The notes: generated by a model not told the origin, from the sequence alone. Counted from the first letter of the stretch, positions 41,652-49,516 are shown. The stretch: DNA of 64,000 nt from Catellatospora citrea (GCF_003610235.1 NZ_RAPR01000001.1:1736001-1800000), one strand, 5' to 3'. Program-made: numbers and translations.

Positions 41652-42575
41652 ATGATCAGCGTGCGCGAGGCGACGGGGCCGGAGACCGAGCAGTGGCGGG
41701 CGGAGTGGGCGCGGCGGCTGCGCGAGCGGTACGTCCGGTGCTACACCGACCCGGCGACGATCACCCGGGAGATCGAGCGCAGCCTCGGCAACCAGCGCGA
41801 CGACGAGGGCGGGCGGGTGTACGCCGTCGAGGTCGGCGGCGCGGTGGCGGGTTTCCTGGCCCTCGGCGGGTCACGGCCCCGTCGGCCCGGGCAGCGCAGC
41901 CTGCACGATCTGTGGCTGGCGCCCGAGCACCGCGGCCGCGGCCTGGGCCGCGCGGCGGTGGCGTGGGCCCGCGAACACGCCGCCGCGGACGGCGGCGGCC
42001 GCCTGGCTGTGGTGACCGCACCCGGCGACCCGGCCGGCGACGCGCTCTTCGGCGCGTACCCTCTGCGGGCGCAACAGATGGTCAAGACGGTGCCCGCCGG
42101 GGTGTCCCTGCCCGCCGGGGTCGCCGGGCGGCCGATGACCCCGGTCGATTTCGCCCTGTGGCGGGACCAGGCGATCCGGATGTACGCCGAGGAGATGGCC
42201 GCCTCCGGCAGCCGCTCCGCCGCCGACGCGCTGGCCGCGTCCGTCGCCGAGCACGACGAACTGCTCCCGGAGGGTCTGCGCACCGCCGGCCACGCCCTCT
42301 GGTGCGTGACCGCCGGGGACGAGGTCGTGGCCACGGTGTGGCTGCGGCACGGCTTCCTGCCCGGGATGAGCTTCGTGCTCGGCGTGGACGTGGAACCGGC
42401 GCACCGGGGCCGCGGCTACGGGCGCGCGGCGATGCTCGTCGGCGAGCAGGCGACCGCGGCGGCGGGCGACGCCCAGCTCGGGCTGAACGTCTTCGGCCAC
42501 AACACGATCGCCATGCGCCTCTACGACTCGTTGGGCTACCAGGTCGTCGAGCAGTACCGCGCCGAGGACCTGTAG
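41652..42575 (+). CDS. GNAT acetyltransferase with two GNAT domains
   Basis: 307 residues. Domain 1 has LWLAPEHRGRGLGRAAVAWAREHA (about 80-103); domain 2 has VDVEPAHRGRGYGRAAMLVGEQA (about 255-277) and LGLNVFGHNTIAMRLYDSLGYQV. Both acetyl-CoA loops are intact, so either half could be active. The substrate is unknown. It starts at ATG 41652 with a leaderless -10. Confidence 0.88.
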   Translation: MISVREATGPETEQWRAEWARRLRERYVRCYTDPATITREIERSLGNQRDDEGGRVYAVEVGGAVAGFLALGGSRPRRPGQRSLHDLWLAPEHRGRGLGRAAVAWAREHAAADGGGRLAVVTAPGDPAGDALFGAYPLRAQQMVKTVPAGVSLPAGVAGRPMTPVDFALWRDQAIRMYAEEMAASGSRSAADALAASVAEHDELLPEGLRTAGHALWCVTAGDEVVATVWLRHGFLPGMSFVLGVDVEPAHRGRGYGRAAMLVGEQATAAAGDAQLGLNVFGHNTIAMRLYDSLGYQVVEQYRAEDL

Positions 42576-42683
42576 CCGCGGCGTATTCACTCTCCAGTCA
42601 GGTTCCGACAGATTCATTGAGATCGTTAGATCCATATGTTTGCATGTATCGAGTTACCGTCCCGTCACGGAAAGGTATCGGAC

Positions 42684-43736
42684 ATGCTAAGACCGACACG
42701 CGTGCTCTCCACCCTGGTGGGGATCGTCGCCATGCTCGGCACACTGCTGGTCGCCGGCACGCCCTCGCAGGCTGCCGTGCCGAACCGGTTCGGGTTCGTC
42801 CTGTGGAACGGCGCGGCGGTGGTGGCCGGAGGCACCACCCCGGCGGCCACCACGGTCGTCCCGCTGGCCGTCGGCCGCTACCAGGTCACGTTCCCCGGCC
42901 AGGCAGCCCCCGGGGGCGTCGTGCACGTCACCGCGATCACCACCGCGCCACGCTGGTGCCAGGCCGAGACCTGGTTCCCGTCCGGCGCCAACGAGATCGC
43001 CATCATCCGCTGCTACCGGGTCGGCGGGGTGCCCGACAACAGCGGCTTCAGCGCGTTCTTCACCATGGCCTCAGGCGTCGGCGCGTCCGGGCCCTACGGT
43101 TACGTGGACACCCAGCCGACCGGCGTGATCATCAGCCAGTACAACGCGGTGGGCGCGGGCAACCTGGTCACGCCGATGGGTGTGGGCCAGTGGAGCGTGA
43201 AGTTCCCGGGCATCGGCTCCGGCGGCCCGATCGACGGCAGCGCGCAGGTGACCGCCGTCGCCACCGTGGGCACCCGCTGCAAGATCCGCAACTGGACCTC
43301 GATCCCGGCGCAGCAGGAGGTCACGGTGCTCTGCTTCGACTCGGCGGGCGCCCTGGTCAACAGCCGCTTCACGGTGTCGTACCAGCAGAAGGCGTCGCTC
43401 TACGGCGCCGGATTCCCGCCGCAGTACTTCGGCTACCTCTGGAACGCCCCGCCGGTGGGCCCCGCGTTCACCAACTTCAACTCGGTGCTCGGCTACAGCG
43501 CGAACACCCTCATCTCGGCAGGTCCCGGCCTGTCCCTGGTCACCTTCCGGCAGATCGGCTTCGCGCCGCTGACCGTGCAGGTCACCGCGGCCGGCTCGAA
43601 CTCGAACTTCTGCGGCCTGAACTTCCCGTGGACGATCTCGGGCGTCGACCTGTACGTGCGTGACGTCAGCTGCTACACCAACGCGGGCGCGGCCGTGAAC
43701 ACCGGCTTCACCGTCAGCGCCAGCTCGCGCATCTGA
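42684..43736 (+). CDS. Secreted protein of three ~100-residue disulphide repeats
   Basis: 350 residues. A signal peptide (LSTLVGIVAMLGTLLVAGTPSQA) is followed by three tandem beta-rich repeats. Each begins with a (F/Y)GY/F-(V/L)W-type strand, has a WxVxFPG-like middle (YQVTFPG, WSVKFPG, SLVTFRQ) and VxVTAxx, and one Cys pair about 25 residues apart (WCQAETW...IRCY; RCKIRNW...VLCF; FCGLNFPW...VSCY), ending in a GFxxxxxS strand. I do not recognise the family. It is probably an extracellular adhesive or binding protein. SD GGAAAGG fixes ATG 42684. It is followed by a dispersed-repeat hairpin. Confidence 0.75.
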   Translation: MLRPTRVLSTLVGIVAMLGTLLVAGTPSQAAVPNRFGFVLWNGAAVVAGGTTPAATTVVPLAVGRYQVTFPGQAAPGGVVHVTAITTAPRWCQAETWFPSGANEIAIIRCYRVGGVPDNSGFSAFFTMASGVGASGPYGYVDTQPTGVIISQYNAVGAGNLVTPMGVGQWSVKFPGIGSGGPIDGSAQVTAVATVGTRCKIRNWTSIPAQQEVTVLCFDSAGALVNSRFTVSYQQKASLYGAGFPPQYFGYLWNAPPVGPAFTNFNSVLGYSANTLISAGPGLSLVTFRQIGFAPLTVQVTAAGSNSNFCGLNFPWTISGVDLYVRDVSCYTNAGAAVNTGFTVSASSRI

Positions 43737-43747
43737 CGGGCAGTCAA

Positions 43748-43785
43748 GAAGGGCACCTTCCGCTACCGATAGGAAGGTGCCCTTC
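43748..43785. terminator. Dispersed repeat hairpin, bidirectional
   Basis: Perfect 14-bp stem GAAGGGCACCTTCC (43748-43761) / GGAAGGTGCCCTTC (43772-43785) with a 10-nt loop, between the convergent exoprotein and Rieske genes. Confidence 0.85.
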
Positions 43786-43787
43786 CT

Positions 43788-44327
43788 TCAGGCGCGGAAG
43801 ACGCCGGTGGCGTCGGACTTGACGCGGATTTCGCGGAGGGGGCGGTTGGCGGGGCCGCCGGCGACCGAGCCGTCGGCGGCGCGGAAGCGGCTGCCGTGGC
43901 AGCCGCACTCGATGACGCCGTCGGCGACGCTGGTGACGATGCAGCCCTGGTGGGTGCAGACGGCGGAGAACGCCTTGAACACGCCCGCCTGCGGCTGGGT
44001 GACGACCAGGCGCTCGCCTTCGAGCACCACGCCGCCGCCCACCGGCACCTTGCCCGCCTCGACCAGCGGCTTGGCCGCGGGCGGGGCGGCGGCGGTGGCG
44101 CCGGGACCCGTGGTGCCGGGTGCCGGGCCGGGACCCGTCGTCGCCGGCGCGGGGTCGCCGGGCCCGGTCGTGGCCGGGGCCGGCTCGGGCAGCGGCTCCG
44201 CCGCGGTGTTCTCCCCGTACGTCTGGCAGCCCGCCAGCAGCGCGGCCGCCCCGGCCACGCCGGCCAGCACGGCCCGCCGGGACGCGCAGCCGGCCGCGCA
44301 GCCGCCGGTGGTCGTGTCGTCGTGCAT
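43788..44327 (-). CDS. Tat-exported Rieske [2Fe-2S] lipoprotein
   Basis: 179 residues. The signal carries a twin-arginine motif (ASRRAVLAG) and a lipobox (LLAGC, Cys34). A Pro/Thr/Gly-rich linker of about 45 residues follows, then a compact Rieske domain with both cluster motifs, CTHQGC and CGCHGS. The redox domain should face the outside, tethered by lipid. It is the last gene of an operon with the DUF6529 membrane protein; the upstream stop overlaps a possible ATG at 44345, but ATG 44327 has SD GGGAG. It lacks the cytochrome bc1 context, so it likely exchanges electrons with DUF6529. Confidence 0.9.
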   Translation of the reverse strand: MHDDTTTGGCAAGCASRRAVLAGVAGAAALLAGCQTYGENTAAEPLPEPAPATTGPGDPAPATTGPGPAPGTTGPGATAAAPPAAKPLVEAGKVPVGGGVVLEGERLVVTQPQAGVFKAFSAVCTHQGCIVTSVADGVIECGCHGSRFRAADGSVAGGPANRPLREIRVKSDATGVFRA

Positions 44328-44344
44328 CGCGGTCTCCCGACTCA

Positions 44345-44899
44345 TCAGAAACGCACCCCGATCGTGGTGAAGTACCAGAACGACGAGGTCAGCCACAGTC
44401 CGATCAGGGCGGTGAACACGGCGCCGCCCAGCAGCGGCAGGGTCCAGCCGGGCAGCCCGCGTTTGGGCAGGCTCAGCATCTTCACCGTGAACGCGCCGAA
44501 GAAGAAGCAGCCCAGCAGGGAGTGGGCCAGGGTGCGGGTGTCGTAGGTGGCGAAGCCCAGCGCGTACAGGCAGTGCACCGCCACCGGCACGGTCAGCAGG
44601 AACGCGAACCGGCCCGACCAGCGGTGCAGCGGCCCGATCCAGGACGGCACCCGGGAGCCGAACTTGCCCCACATCGCGAACGCGCTGAGCAGCTGCACCA
44701 GCGCGAGCAGCGCCGCGCCGGTGGCGAGCCACACCTTCACCGTCTGCGGACCGGAGAAGCCGGCCACGTTCACCGCGATCCCGGTCGGCGTGTGCACGCT
44801 GCCGTACACGCCGAGGGTCACCGTCACCACCGCGCCGAGCAGCAGCGGCACGTACAGCCCCGCCGCCGAGACCCTGGTGCGCCTGGTCTGCTCGCTCAT
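44345..44899 (-). CDS. DUF6529 family membrane protein, possible heme-binding redox partner
   Basis: 184 residues with four to five membrane helices. Histidines recur inside or at the ends of helices: LHRWSGRFAFLL, VPVAVHCLYAL and TLAHSLLGCFFFGAFTVKM, in a pattern like cytochrome b561/ferric-reductase-type bundles that hold heme b. This suggests transmembrane electron transfer to the neighbouring Rieske protein; heme binding is inference. SD GAGGAG lies within the 3' end of a 23-codon ORF that overlaps this start (ATGA), so translation is probably coupled. Confidence 0.78.
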   Translation of the reverse strand: MSEQTRRTRVSAAGLYVPLLLGAVVTVTLGVYGSVHTPTGIAVNVAGFSGPQTVKVWLATGAALLALVQLLSAFAMWGKFGSRVPSWIGPLHRWSGRFAFLLTVPVAVHCLYALGFATYDTRTLAHSLLGCFFFGAFTVKMLSLPKRGLPGWTLPLLGGAVFTALIGLWLTSSFWYFTTIGVRF

Positions 44900-44967
44900 G
44901 CCTTCTCCTCGCTGCGCTCGTCGGCGGCATCTCCGAGCCTGCTGAATCGCTCGCGCTGCTCGCTCAT
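44896..44967 (-). CDS. 23-codon upstream ORF coupled to DUF6529
   Basis: The peptide starts MSEQRERFSR and ends DERSEEKA, highly charged. A strong SD (AGGAAGGGAAGAGGG) precedes its ATG and its stop overlaps the DUF6529 start as ATGA. It shares its first 12 nt (ATGAGCGAGCAG) with the DUF6529 gene, so it may descend from a duplicated start region. It could be a leader peptide for translational coupling; a real peptide role is not shown. Confidence 0.5.
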   Translation of the reverse strand: MSEQRERFSRLGDAADERSEEKA

Positions 44968-45033
44968 GCCCTCTTCCCTTCCTGCTTGCCGGTGGCACGA
45001 ACGGCCACGAGTTGTCTGCGACGCCGATCCATG

Positions 45034-45723
45034 TCAGTTCTTGGTCAGGGCGCCGGTGACGGGCTCGGCGGTGAGTGCCGCACCGTCGACGGTGACCGCG
45101 CCGGTGGCCGGGTTGATCGCGGGTGCGGGCTGCGGCACGTCGTCGACGGTGACGACACCGACCTGGCTGCCGTCGGGCAGCACGATCCAGCCGCCGACGA
45201 CCTTGGCGTTGCGTACGGTCGCGGTGGCGCGGTAGAGACCGGACGGCTTGGCGACCGCCTTCACGGTGAAGGTCCACTTGCGGCCGCCGGCGGTGACCGT
45301 GCCGGTGGCCTTGCCGCCGCCGAAGGTGCCGACGAGGGTCGCCCCGTTCTTGCCGGTCAGCGACAGCTTGCCGGCCGCGGCGGTGCCCTGCAGCCAGACC
45401 TCGGCCTTCTTGCCGTCACACAGGTATGCCACCGCGACGCCGTCGGTGACCGAGATCGCGATGGTCGCGCCGCCGCCGTCGACGGTGCCCGCCCAGGTGG
45501 CGTTCACCTTGGCGGCGGGCACGGCGGCGGGGGACGCCTCCGCCGAGGGTGAGGCCGCGGGCGGCGCGGACTCGGCGGGCGCGCTCGTGGCCGGTGCGGC
45601 GCCGAACCCGGCCGGGTCCGGGTCGTCGCCGCCCCGTGCGGTGACCGTCAGGTTCACGGTGATCAGCACGGCCGCGAGGGCCAGGCCGGCCAGCAGCGTG
45701 AGCAGAGGTCCGTTGCGCTTCAT
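45034..45723 (-). CDS. Membrane-anchored extracytoplasmic protein, first gene of the Rieske operon
   Basis: 229 residues. The N-terminal anchor (LLTLLAGLALAAVLITVNLTV) is followed by an Ala/Pro/Ser-rich spacer (about 35-70) and a beta-rich domain with repeated short strands (VNATWAGTVDGGGATIAISVTDGVAVAYLC, KLSLTGKNGATLVGTF, GTVTAGGRKWTF). There is a single Cys in the domain. I do not recognise a function. It lies 66 nt upstream of the DUF6529 leader ORF on the same strand and starts with SD AGGAGC, so it is probably the extracellular partner of the redox pair. Confidence 0.72.
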   Translation of the reverse strand: MKRNGPLLTLLAGLALAAVLITVNLTVTARGGDDPDPAGFGAAPATSAPAESAPPAASPSAEASPAAVPAAKVNATWAGTVDGGGATIAISVTDGVAVAYLCDGKKAEVWLQGTAAAGKLSLTGKNGATLVGTFGGGKATGTVTAGGRKWTFTVKAVAKPSGLYRATATVRNAKVVGGWIVLPDGSQVGVVTVDDVPQPAPAINPATGAVTVDGAALTAEPVTGALTKN

Positions 45724-45850
45724 GGTCAGCTCCTAACGCCGCCGGACACAGCACCGGCGACGCGTCCAGACAACCGCGTCAGCGGGTGGGAGTCTGCGTA
45801 CTAGTCCACACAGCGCATTCGCGACAGTTCTGCGGCGGTGCCGCGGGGCG

Positions 45851-45856
45851 TAGGGT
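45851..45856 (+). promoter_or_regulatory. -10 element TAGGGT, leaderless arrangement
   Basis: TAGGGT lies 6 nt before GTG 45863 of the cyclase gene and fixes that start. Confidence 0.6.
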
Positions 45857-45862
45857 GTCGGC

Positions 45863-47593
45863 GTGTCGCGGCCCTTCCTCCCTCCCGCCGTCCAGCCGGT
45901 GCGCGCCCTGGTCTGGCTGCTGCACCTCGCGCTGCCGATGGCGGGGCTGTGGCTGCTGCTGGCCGTGCCGGGCGCGGACATCTCCTGGCACGACTCGCAC
46001 AGCCACTTCTGGCTGGTGCTGGTCGTCGCCGCGGTGAACGTGGTGCTGGGCATCCGGATCTCCGCCGTGGCGCGCAAGCGGGCCGACGCACGGCTGCTGC
46101 TGGTGTCGCTGGCGTTCCTGGCCAGCGCCGGGTTCCTGCTGCTGCACGCGCTGGCCACGCCGGGCGTGCTGGTGCACCACGCCTCCGTCGGCTTCGACCT
46201 GTCGCAGCCGGTGGGCCTGGCCGTGGCGTCGGTGTTCGCGCTGGTCTCGTCGCTGCCGCTGGAGGGTGCGCGGGGCGCGGCGGTGCTGCGGGCGCGGCCG
46301 TACCTGCAAGGCGCGCTGTGGCTGCTGATCCTGGGCTGGGGCGTCGTCGAGCTGCTGGACCTGCCGCCGCTGAGCGCCCGGCCCGGCCCGCGCGACGTGC
46401 AGGGCGCGATGGCCTGGGTCACCGCGGCCACCGTCGTGCTCTACCTGGTCGCCGCGCTGCGCTACTTCGCCATGCACCGGCGCAAGCCCGCCGCCATGCT
46501 GATCAGCATCGTCACCGCGTTCACGCTGCTGGCCGAGTCGAGCGTGGCGGTGCTGCTGGCGTACAAGTGGCAGCTGTCCTGGTGGGAGTGGCACCTGCTG
46601 CTGGCGTTCGCGTTCGGCTTCGTCGCCTACAGCGCGTACGTGCAGTACGGCCGCGAGGGCGGCAGCGCCGGCCTGTTCGACGCGATCACCCTGGACCAGA
46701 CGGCCCGCGCGATCCGCGCCGAATACGGCGCCGCGCTGGAGGAGCTGGTCACCGCGTTGCAGGAGCGCGAGCGCACCGGGGCCGCCACCGGGCCGGTAGC
46801 CGCCCGCCTGGCCGAACGCTTCGGGCTCACCGAAGGCCAGACCGCGGTGCTGGACCGGGCCGCGGCGGCGCTGTCGGCCGAGCGGGCGGTGTCGCGCACG
46901 CTGGGCACCCTGTTCCGGCACTACCTGTCGCCGGACGTGGCCGCCGCGCTGCTGGCCGACCCCGACCAGGCCGCGCTCGGCGGCGAGGTGGTCGAGGTGA
47001 CCGCCCTCTTCGCCGACCTGCGCGGCTTCACCACATTCTCCGAGGGCGTCGAACCGGCCGAGATCGTGCGGATGCTCAACCGCTACCACGGCGTCGCGGT
47101 GCCGGCGATCCTCGACAACGGCGGCACCGTGGTGCAGTTCGTCGGCGACGCCCTGCTGGCGCTGTTCAACGCCCCCGCCCGGCAGCCCGACCACGCGCTG
47201 CGGGCGGTGCGCGCGGCACTGGCCATGCAGCGCGGGGTCGACGCGATCGCCGCCGGGCACCCGGAGTGGCCGCGGTTCCGGGTCGGTGCGAACACCGGCC
47301 CGGCGCTGGTCGGCAACATCGGCAGCGAGCAGCTGCGCGGCTTCAACGCGATGGGCGACGCCGTCAACGTCGCGGCCCGCCTGCAGACCCTCGCCGAGCC
47401 CGGCCAGGTCGTCATCGGCGAGGCGACCCGCCTGGCCGCCGGGGCCGCGATCACCGTGCGGCCGCTGGGCGACCTGCCGGTCAAGGGCCGGATCGCCACG
47501 GTACGCGCGTACACCGTCACCGGCCTGCCCGTCCCGGCACAGGTCCGCGCCCATGCCGCTCCCGCCGATGCGCACCCGGAGGAGAAGGCGTGA
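45863..47593 (+). CDS. Membrane class III adenylate/guanylate cyclase
   Basis: 576 residues: six or seven N-terminal membrane helices (1-265), a linker (about 270-360) and a cyclase homology domain. Metal-binding Asp385 (LFADLRGFTTFSE) and Asp429 (VQFVGDALLALF) are intact, as are the transition-state Asn502 and Arg506 (GDAVNVAARL). The substrate-specifying Lys-Asp pair is replaced by Gln425 and Asn495, the pair known from M. tuberculosis Rv0386, so base specificity may be relaxed. The stop overlaps the Crp gene start (GTGA), making a direct cAMP or cGMP signalling pair. The mRNA is predicted leaderless. Confidence 0.9.
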   Translation: MSRPFLPPAVQPVRALVWLLHLALPMAGLWLLLAVPGADISWHDSHSHFWLVLVVAAVNVVLGIRISAVARKRADARLLLVSLAFLASAGFLLLHALATPGVLVHHASVGFDLSQPVGLAVASVFALVSSLPLEGARGAAVLRARPYLQGALWLLILGWGVVELLDLPPLSARPGPRDVQGAMAWVTAATVVLYLVAALRYFAMHRRKPAAMLISIVTAFTLLAESSVAVLLAYKWQLSWWEWHLLLAFAFGFVAYSAYVQYGREGGSAGLFDAITLDQTARAIRAEYGAALEELVTALQERERTGAATGPVAARLAERFGLTEGQTAVLDRAAAALSAERAVSRTLGTLFRHYLSPDVAAALLADPDQAALGGEVVEVTALFADLRGFTTFSEGVEPAEIVRMLNRYHGVAVPAILDNGGTVVQFVGDALLALFNAPARQPDHALRAVRAALAMQRGVDAIAAGHPEWPRFRVGANTGPALVGNIGSEQLRGFNAMGDAVNVAARLQTLAEPGQVVIGEATRLAAGAAITVRPLGDLPVKGRIATVRAYTVTGLPVPAQVRAHAAPADAHPEEKA

Positions 47594-48261
47594 GCGGTGG
47601 GGACTTCTGGAGCCTGCTGACGCCCGCCGAGCAGGAGCAGTTCACGCGGCGCAGCGCGTTGCGGCGGTGGAGCCGCGGCGAGGTGCTGTGCCGGGAGGCC
47701 GACCGCTCGGACTGGGTCGCCATGCTGCGCGCCGGGCGGGTCAAGGCGTCCTCGCACACCGCCGCGGGCGGCGAGGTCGTGCTCGCGGTACGCGGCCCCG
47801 GCGCGCTGCTCGGCGAGCTGTCGGCGGTGGACCGGGCGCCGCGTTCGGCGACGCTGACCGCGCTGGAGCCGGTGACGGCGCTGGTCATGGCGCTGCCGGA
47901 GTTCGAGGCCTACCTGCAGGCCCACGGCCGGGTGGCGTTCCTGCTGATGCGGCTGCTCACCGAGCGGCTGCGCGACGCCGACCGCAAGCGCGTCGAGTTC
48001 GGCGCGCAGGACAGCACCGGCCGGGTCGCCGCGCGGCTGGTCGAGCTGGCCGAGCGGTTCGGCCGCCCCGACGGCGACGTGATCGCCATCGCGTTGCCGC
48101 TGTCGCAGGACGAACTGGCAGGCTGGGTGGGCGCGTCCCGGGAGGCGGTCAGCAAGGCGCTGGGCGTGCTACGTGCCGCCGACTGGATCCGCACCAGCCG
48201 GATGTCGGTGACCGTGCTGGATCTCGCCGCGCTGCGGGAACGCGCCGGCATCTCCGGCTGA
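47590..48261 (+). CDS. Crp/Fnr-family transcriptional regulator
   Basis: 223 residues. A cyclic-nucleotide-binding domain has a canonical phosphate-binding cassette (GELSAVDRAPRSATLTALE, about 75-93), so ligand binding looks functional. The C-terminal Crp winged HTH is LPLSQDELAGWVGASREAVSKALGVLR (about 165-195). There are no Fnr cysteines. It starts at GTG 47590, overlapping the cyclase stop by 4 nt, so it should respond to the nucleotide that enzyme makes. Targets are unknown; I saw no TGTGA-N6-TCACA site in neighbouring promoters. Confidence 0.93.
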   Translation: MSGGDFWSLLTPAEQEQFTRRSALRRWSRGEVLCREADRSDWVAMLRAGRVKASSHTAAGGEVVLAVRGPGALLGELSAVDRAPRSATLTALEPVTALVMALPEFEAYLQAHGRVAFLLMRLLTERLRDADRKRVEFGAQDSTGRVAARLVELAERFGRPDGDVIAIALPLSQDELAGWVGASREAVSKALGVLRAADWIRTSRMSVTVLDLAALRERAGISG

Positions 48262-48329
48262 TCTGCCCCATGTCACCGACCCGGCGGACTCGGCCGCGTT
48301 GCGAGCGCGCGCCGCGTCGCCCGGTTGAG

Positions 48330-48335
48330 TAGATT
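48330..48335 (+). promoter_or_regulatory. -10 element TAGATT, leaderless arrangement
   Basis: TAGATT lies 7 nt before GTG 48343 and argues for that start over ATG 48358. Confidence 0.55.
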
Positions 48336-48342
48336 GCCCTCT

Positions 48343-48894
48343 GTGCACCGTTCATCGATGATCCGCCGGGTACGCCGCACGGGCCCCGGCCGCCGGCTGT
48401 GGGCGGCGGCCCTGGCCGCGACGATGCTGCCGGTGCTCGCCGCGTGCTCCGGCGGCGAGCAGGCCGTGCGCGCCCCCGACCCGGTCGAGCACGGCGCCCT
48501 CATCAACGTGGTCCGCAACGGCGGGCGGCCGTTTCGCGACGAGAGCGCGATGGTGCTGCCGGACGGCTCCTGGCGCACCTACCGGGGCGGCCGGGACAAG
48601 GCGTCCGGCACGCTGACCGCGCAGCAGCAGGCGCAACTGACCGCGCTGCTGACCGATCCGCGCCTGCGCGACGAGGGGCGCCAGAGCCACCCGCCGACCT
48701 CCTGCCCGGACGCCTTCCGCGTATGGCTGTATGTCGTGCACCCGGACCGCAACGTCACGATCGGCTACGCCGAGTGCCCGGACGCCGCGACGCCCCCGGT
48801 CGCGGCGGGCATCGCCAACCTGCTGATGGACGCGACGGACTGGGTCGGGGCCCGGGCCATGGCCGCCGCCCCGGCGGCCCAGCAGGACGCATAG
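48343..48894 (+). CDS. Emfourin-like lipoprotein 1
   Basis: 183 residues. The signal peptide ends in a lipobox (LPVLAAC). The mature part has VVRNGGRPFRDESAMVLPDGSW, LTAQQQAQLTALLTDPRL, SCPDAFRVWLYVV and AAGIANLLMDA, the layout of the emfourin family, whose founder inhibits the metalloprotease protealysin. It is paralogous to the next gene, but the GGFAG strand is changed to GGRPF. The start is GTG 48343 from the TAGATT box. Protease inhibition is inferred from family resemblance; no metalloprotease is adjacent. Confidence 0.7.
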   Translation: MHRSSMIRRVRRTGPGRRLWAAALAATMLPVLAACSGGEQAVRAPDPVEHGALINVVRNGGRPFRDESAMVLPDGSWRTYRGGRDKASGTLTAQQQAQLTALLTDPRLRDEGRQSHPPTSCPDAFRVWLYVVHPDRNVTIGYAECPDAATPPVAAGIANLLMDATDWVGARAMAAAPAAQQDA

Positions 48895-48897
48895 ACT
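48892..48897 (+). promoter_or_regulatory. -10 element TAGACT overlapping the previous stop
   Basis: TAGACT includes the TAG stop of the preceding gene and lies 7 nt before ATG 48905, so the second paralogue appears to have its own leaderless promoter. Confidence 0.55.
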
Positions 48898-48904
48898 GAC
48901 AAGC

Positions 48905-49441
48905 ATGAATGAAACCTCGCCGGCGGGCAACCGGCCCGCGATCCGGGCCGTCCCAGGACACCTGACCGCACTGCGTCTCGCCGCCCTCGCGGCGCTGCTG
49001 GCGCTCACCACGGCGTGCGCGCCCGGCCCCGCGGCCCCCGGCGCCTCACCCAGCCCCGGCGGATGGGTCTCGCCCACGCCCGCCACGGTCGTCGTGCACC
49101 GCACGGGCGGCTTCGCCGGCGTCGACGACCAGATCACGGTCGACCCGGCGGGCAGGTGGACCGCAACCGACCGCGCCAAAGCCAATAAATCGGGTGAACT
49201 GACCACATCGGAGCAGGCGCAGCTGCAGACGCTCGCCGCCGACCCGCGCCTGGACACCGAGGCCGCGCGTCCCACCACGCCGACCAACTGCGCCGACGCC
49301 TTCCAGTACACCGTCACCGTGGACCGGACGGGCCGCCACGGAACGGTCACCGTCGCGTTCACCGACTGCCCCGGTGACGAAAATCTGCCAGAGGCCGCCG
49401 CCGCGATAGCGAACCTGGTCACGGGCGCTGTCGACGACTGA
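48905..49441 (+). CDS. Emfourin-like lipoprotein 2
   Basis: 178 residues. Signal peptide with lipobox-like LTTAC, short Pro-rich spacer, then VVVHRTGGFAGVDDQITVDPAGRWTATD, LTTSEQAQLQTLAADPRL, NCADAFQYTVTVDRTGR and AAAIANLVTGA. The RTGGFAG and NCADxFQY elements are typical of emfourin-family inhibitors. It is a tandem paralogue of the 48343 gene with 10 nt between stop and start. A conserved Cys pair flanks the late beta hairpin. The target protease is unknown. Confidence 0.78.
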   Translation: MNETSPAGNRPAIRAVPGHLTALRLAALAALLALTTACAPGPAAPGASPSPGGWVSPTPATVVVHRTGGFAGVDDQITVDPAGRWTATDRAKANKSGELTTSEQAQLQTLAADPRLDTEAARPTTPTNCADAFQYTVTVDRTGRHGTVTVAFTDCPGDENLPEAAAAIANLVTGAVDD

Positions 49442-49503
49442 TCTTCATCCATACGCGTCTACGGACGGCATGGCGCTGACGTTTGCGTGTCGGCGGAACT
49501 GGT

Positions 49504-49509
49504 TAGAGT
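49504..49509 (+). promoter_or_regulatory. -10 element TAGAGT, leaderless arrangement
   Basis: TAGAGT lies 7 nt before the recQ ATG at 49517 and supports it over the upstream in-frame GTG at 49487. Confidence 0.55.
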
Positions 49510-49516
49510 CGCGGCG

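Noticed and set aside
48262..48330. Crp site before the emfourin-like genes
   Set aside because: No TGTGA-N6-TCACA-like palindrome was found, so Crp control of these genes is not supported.
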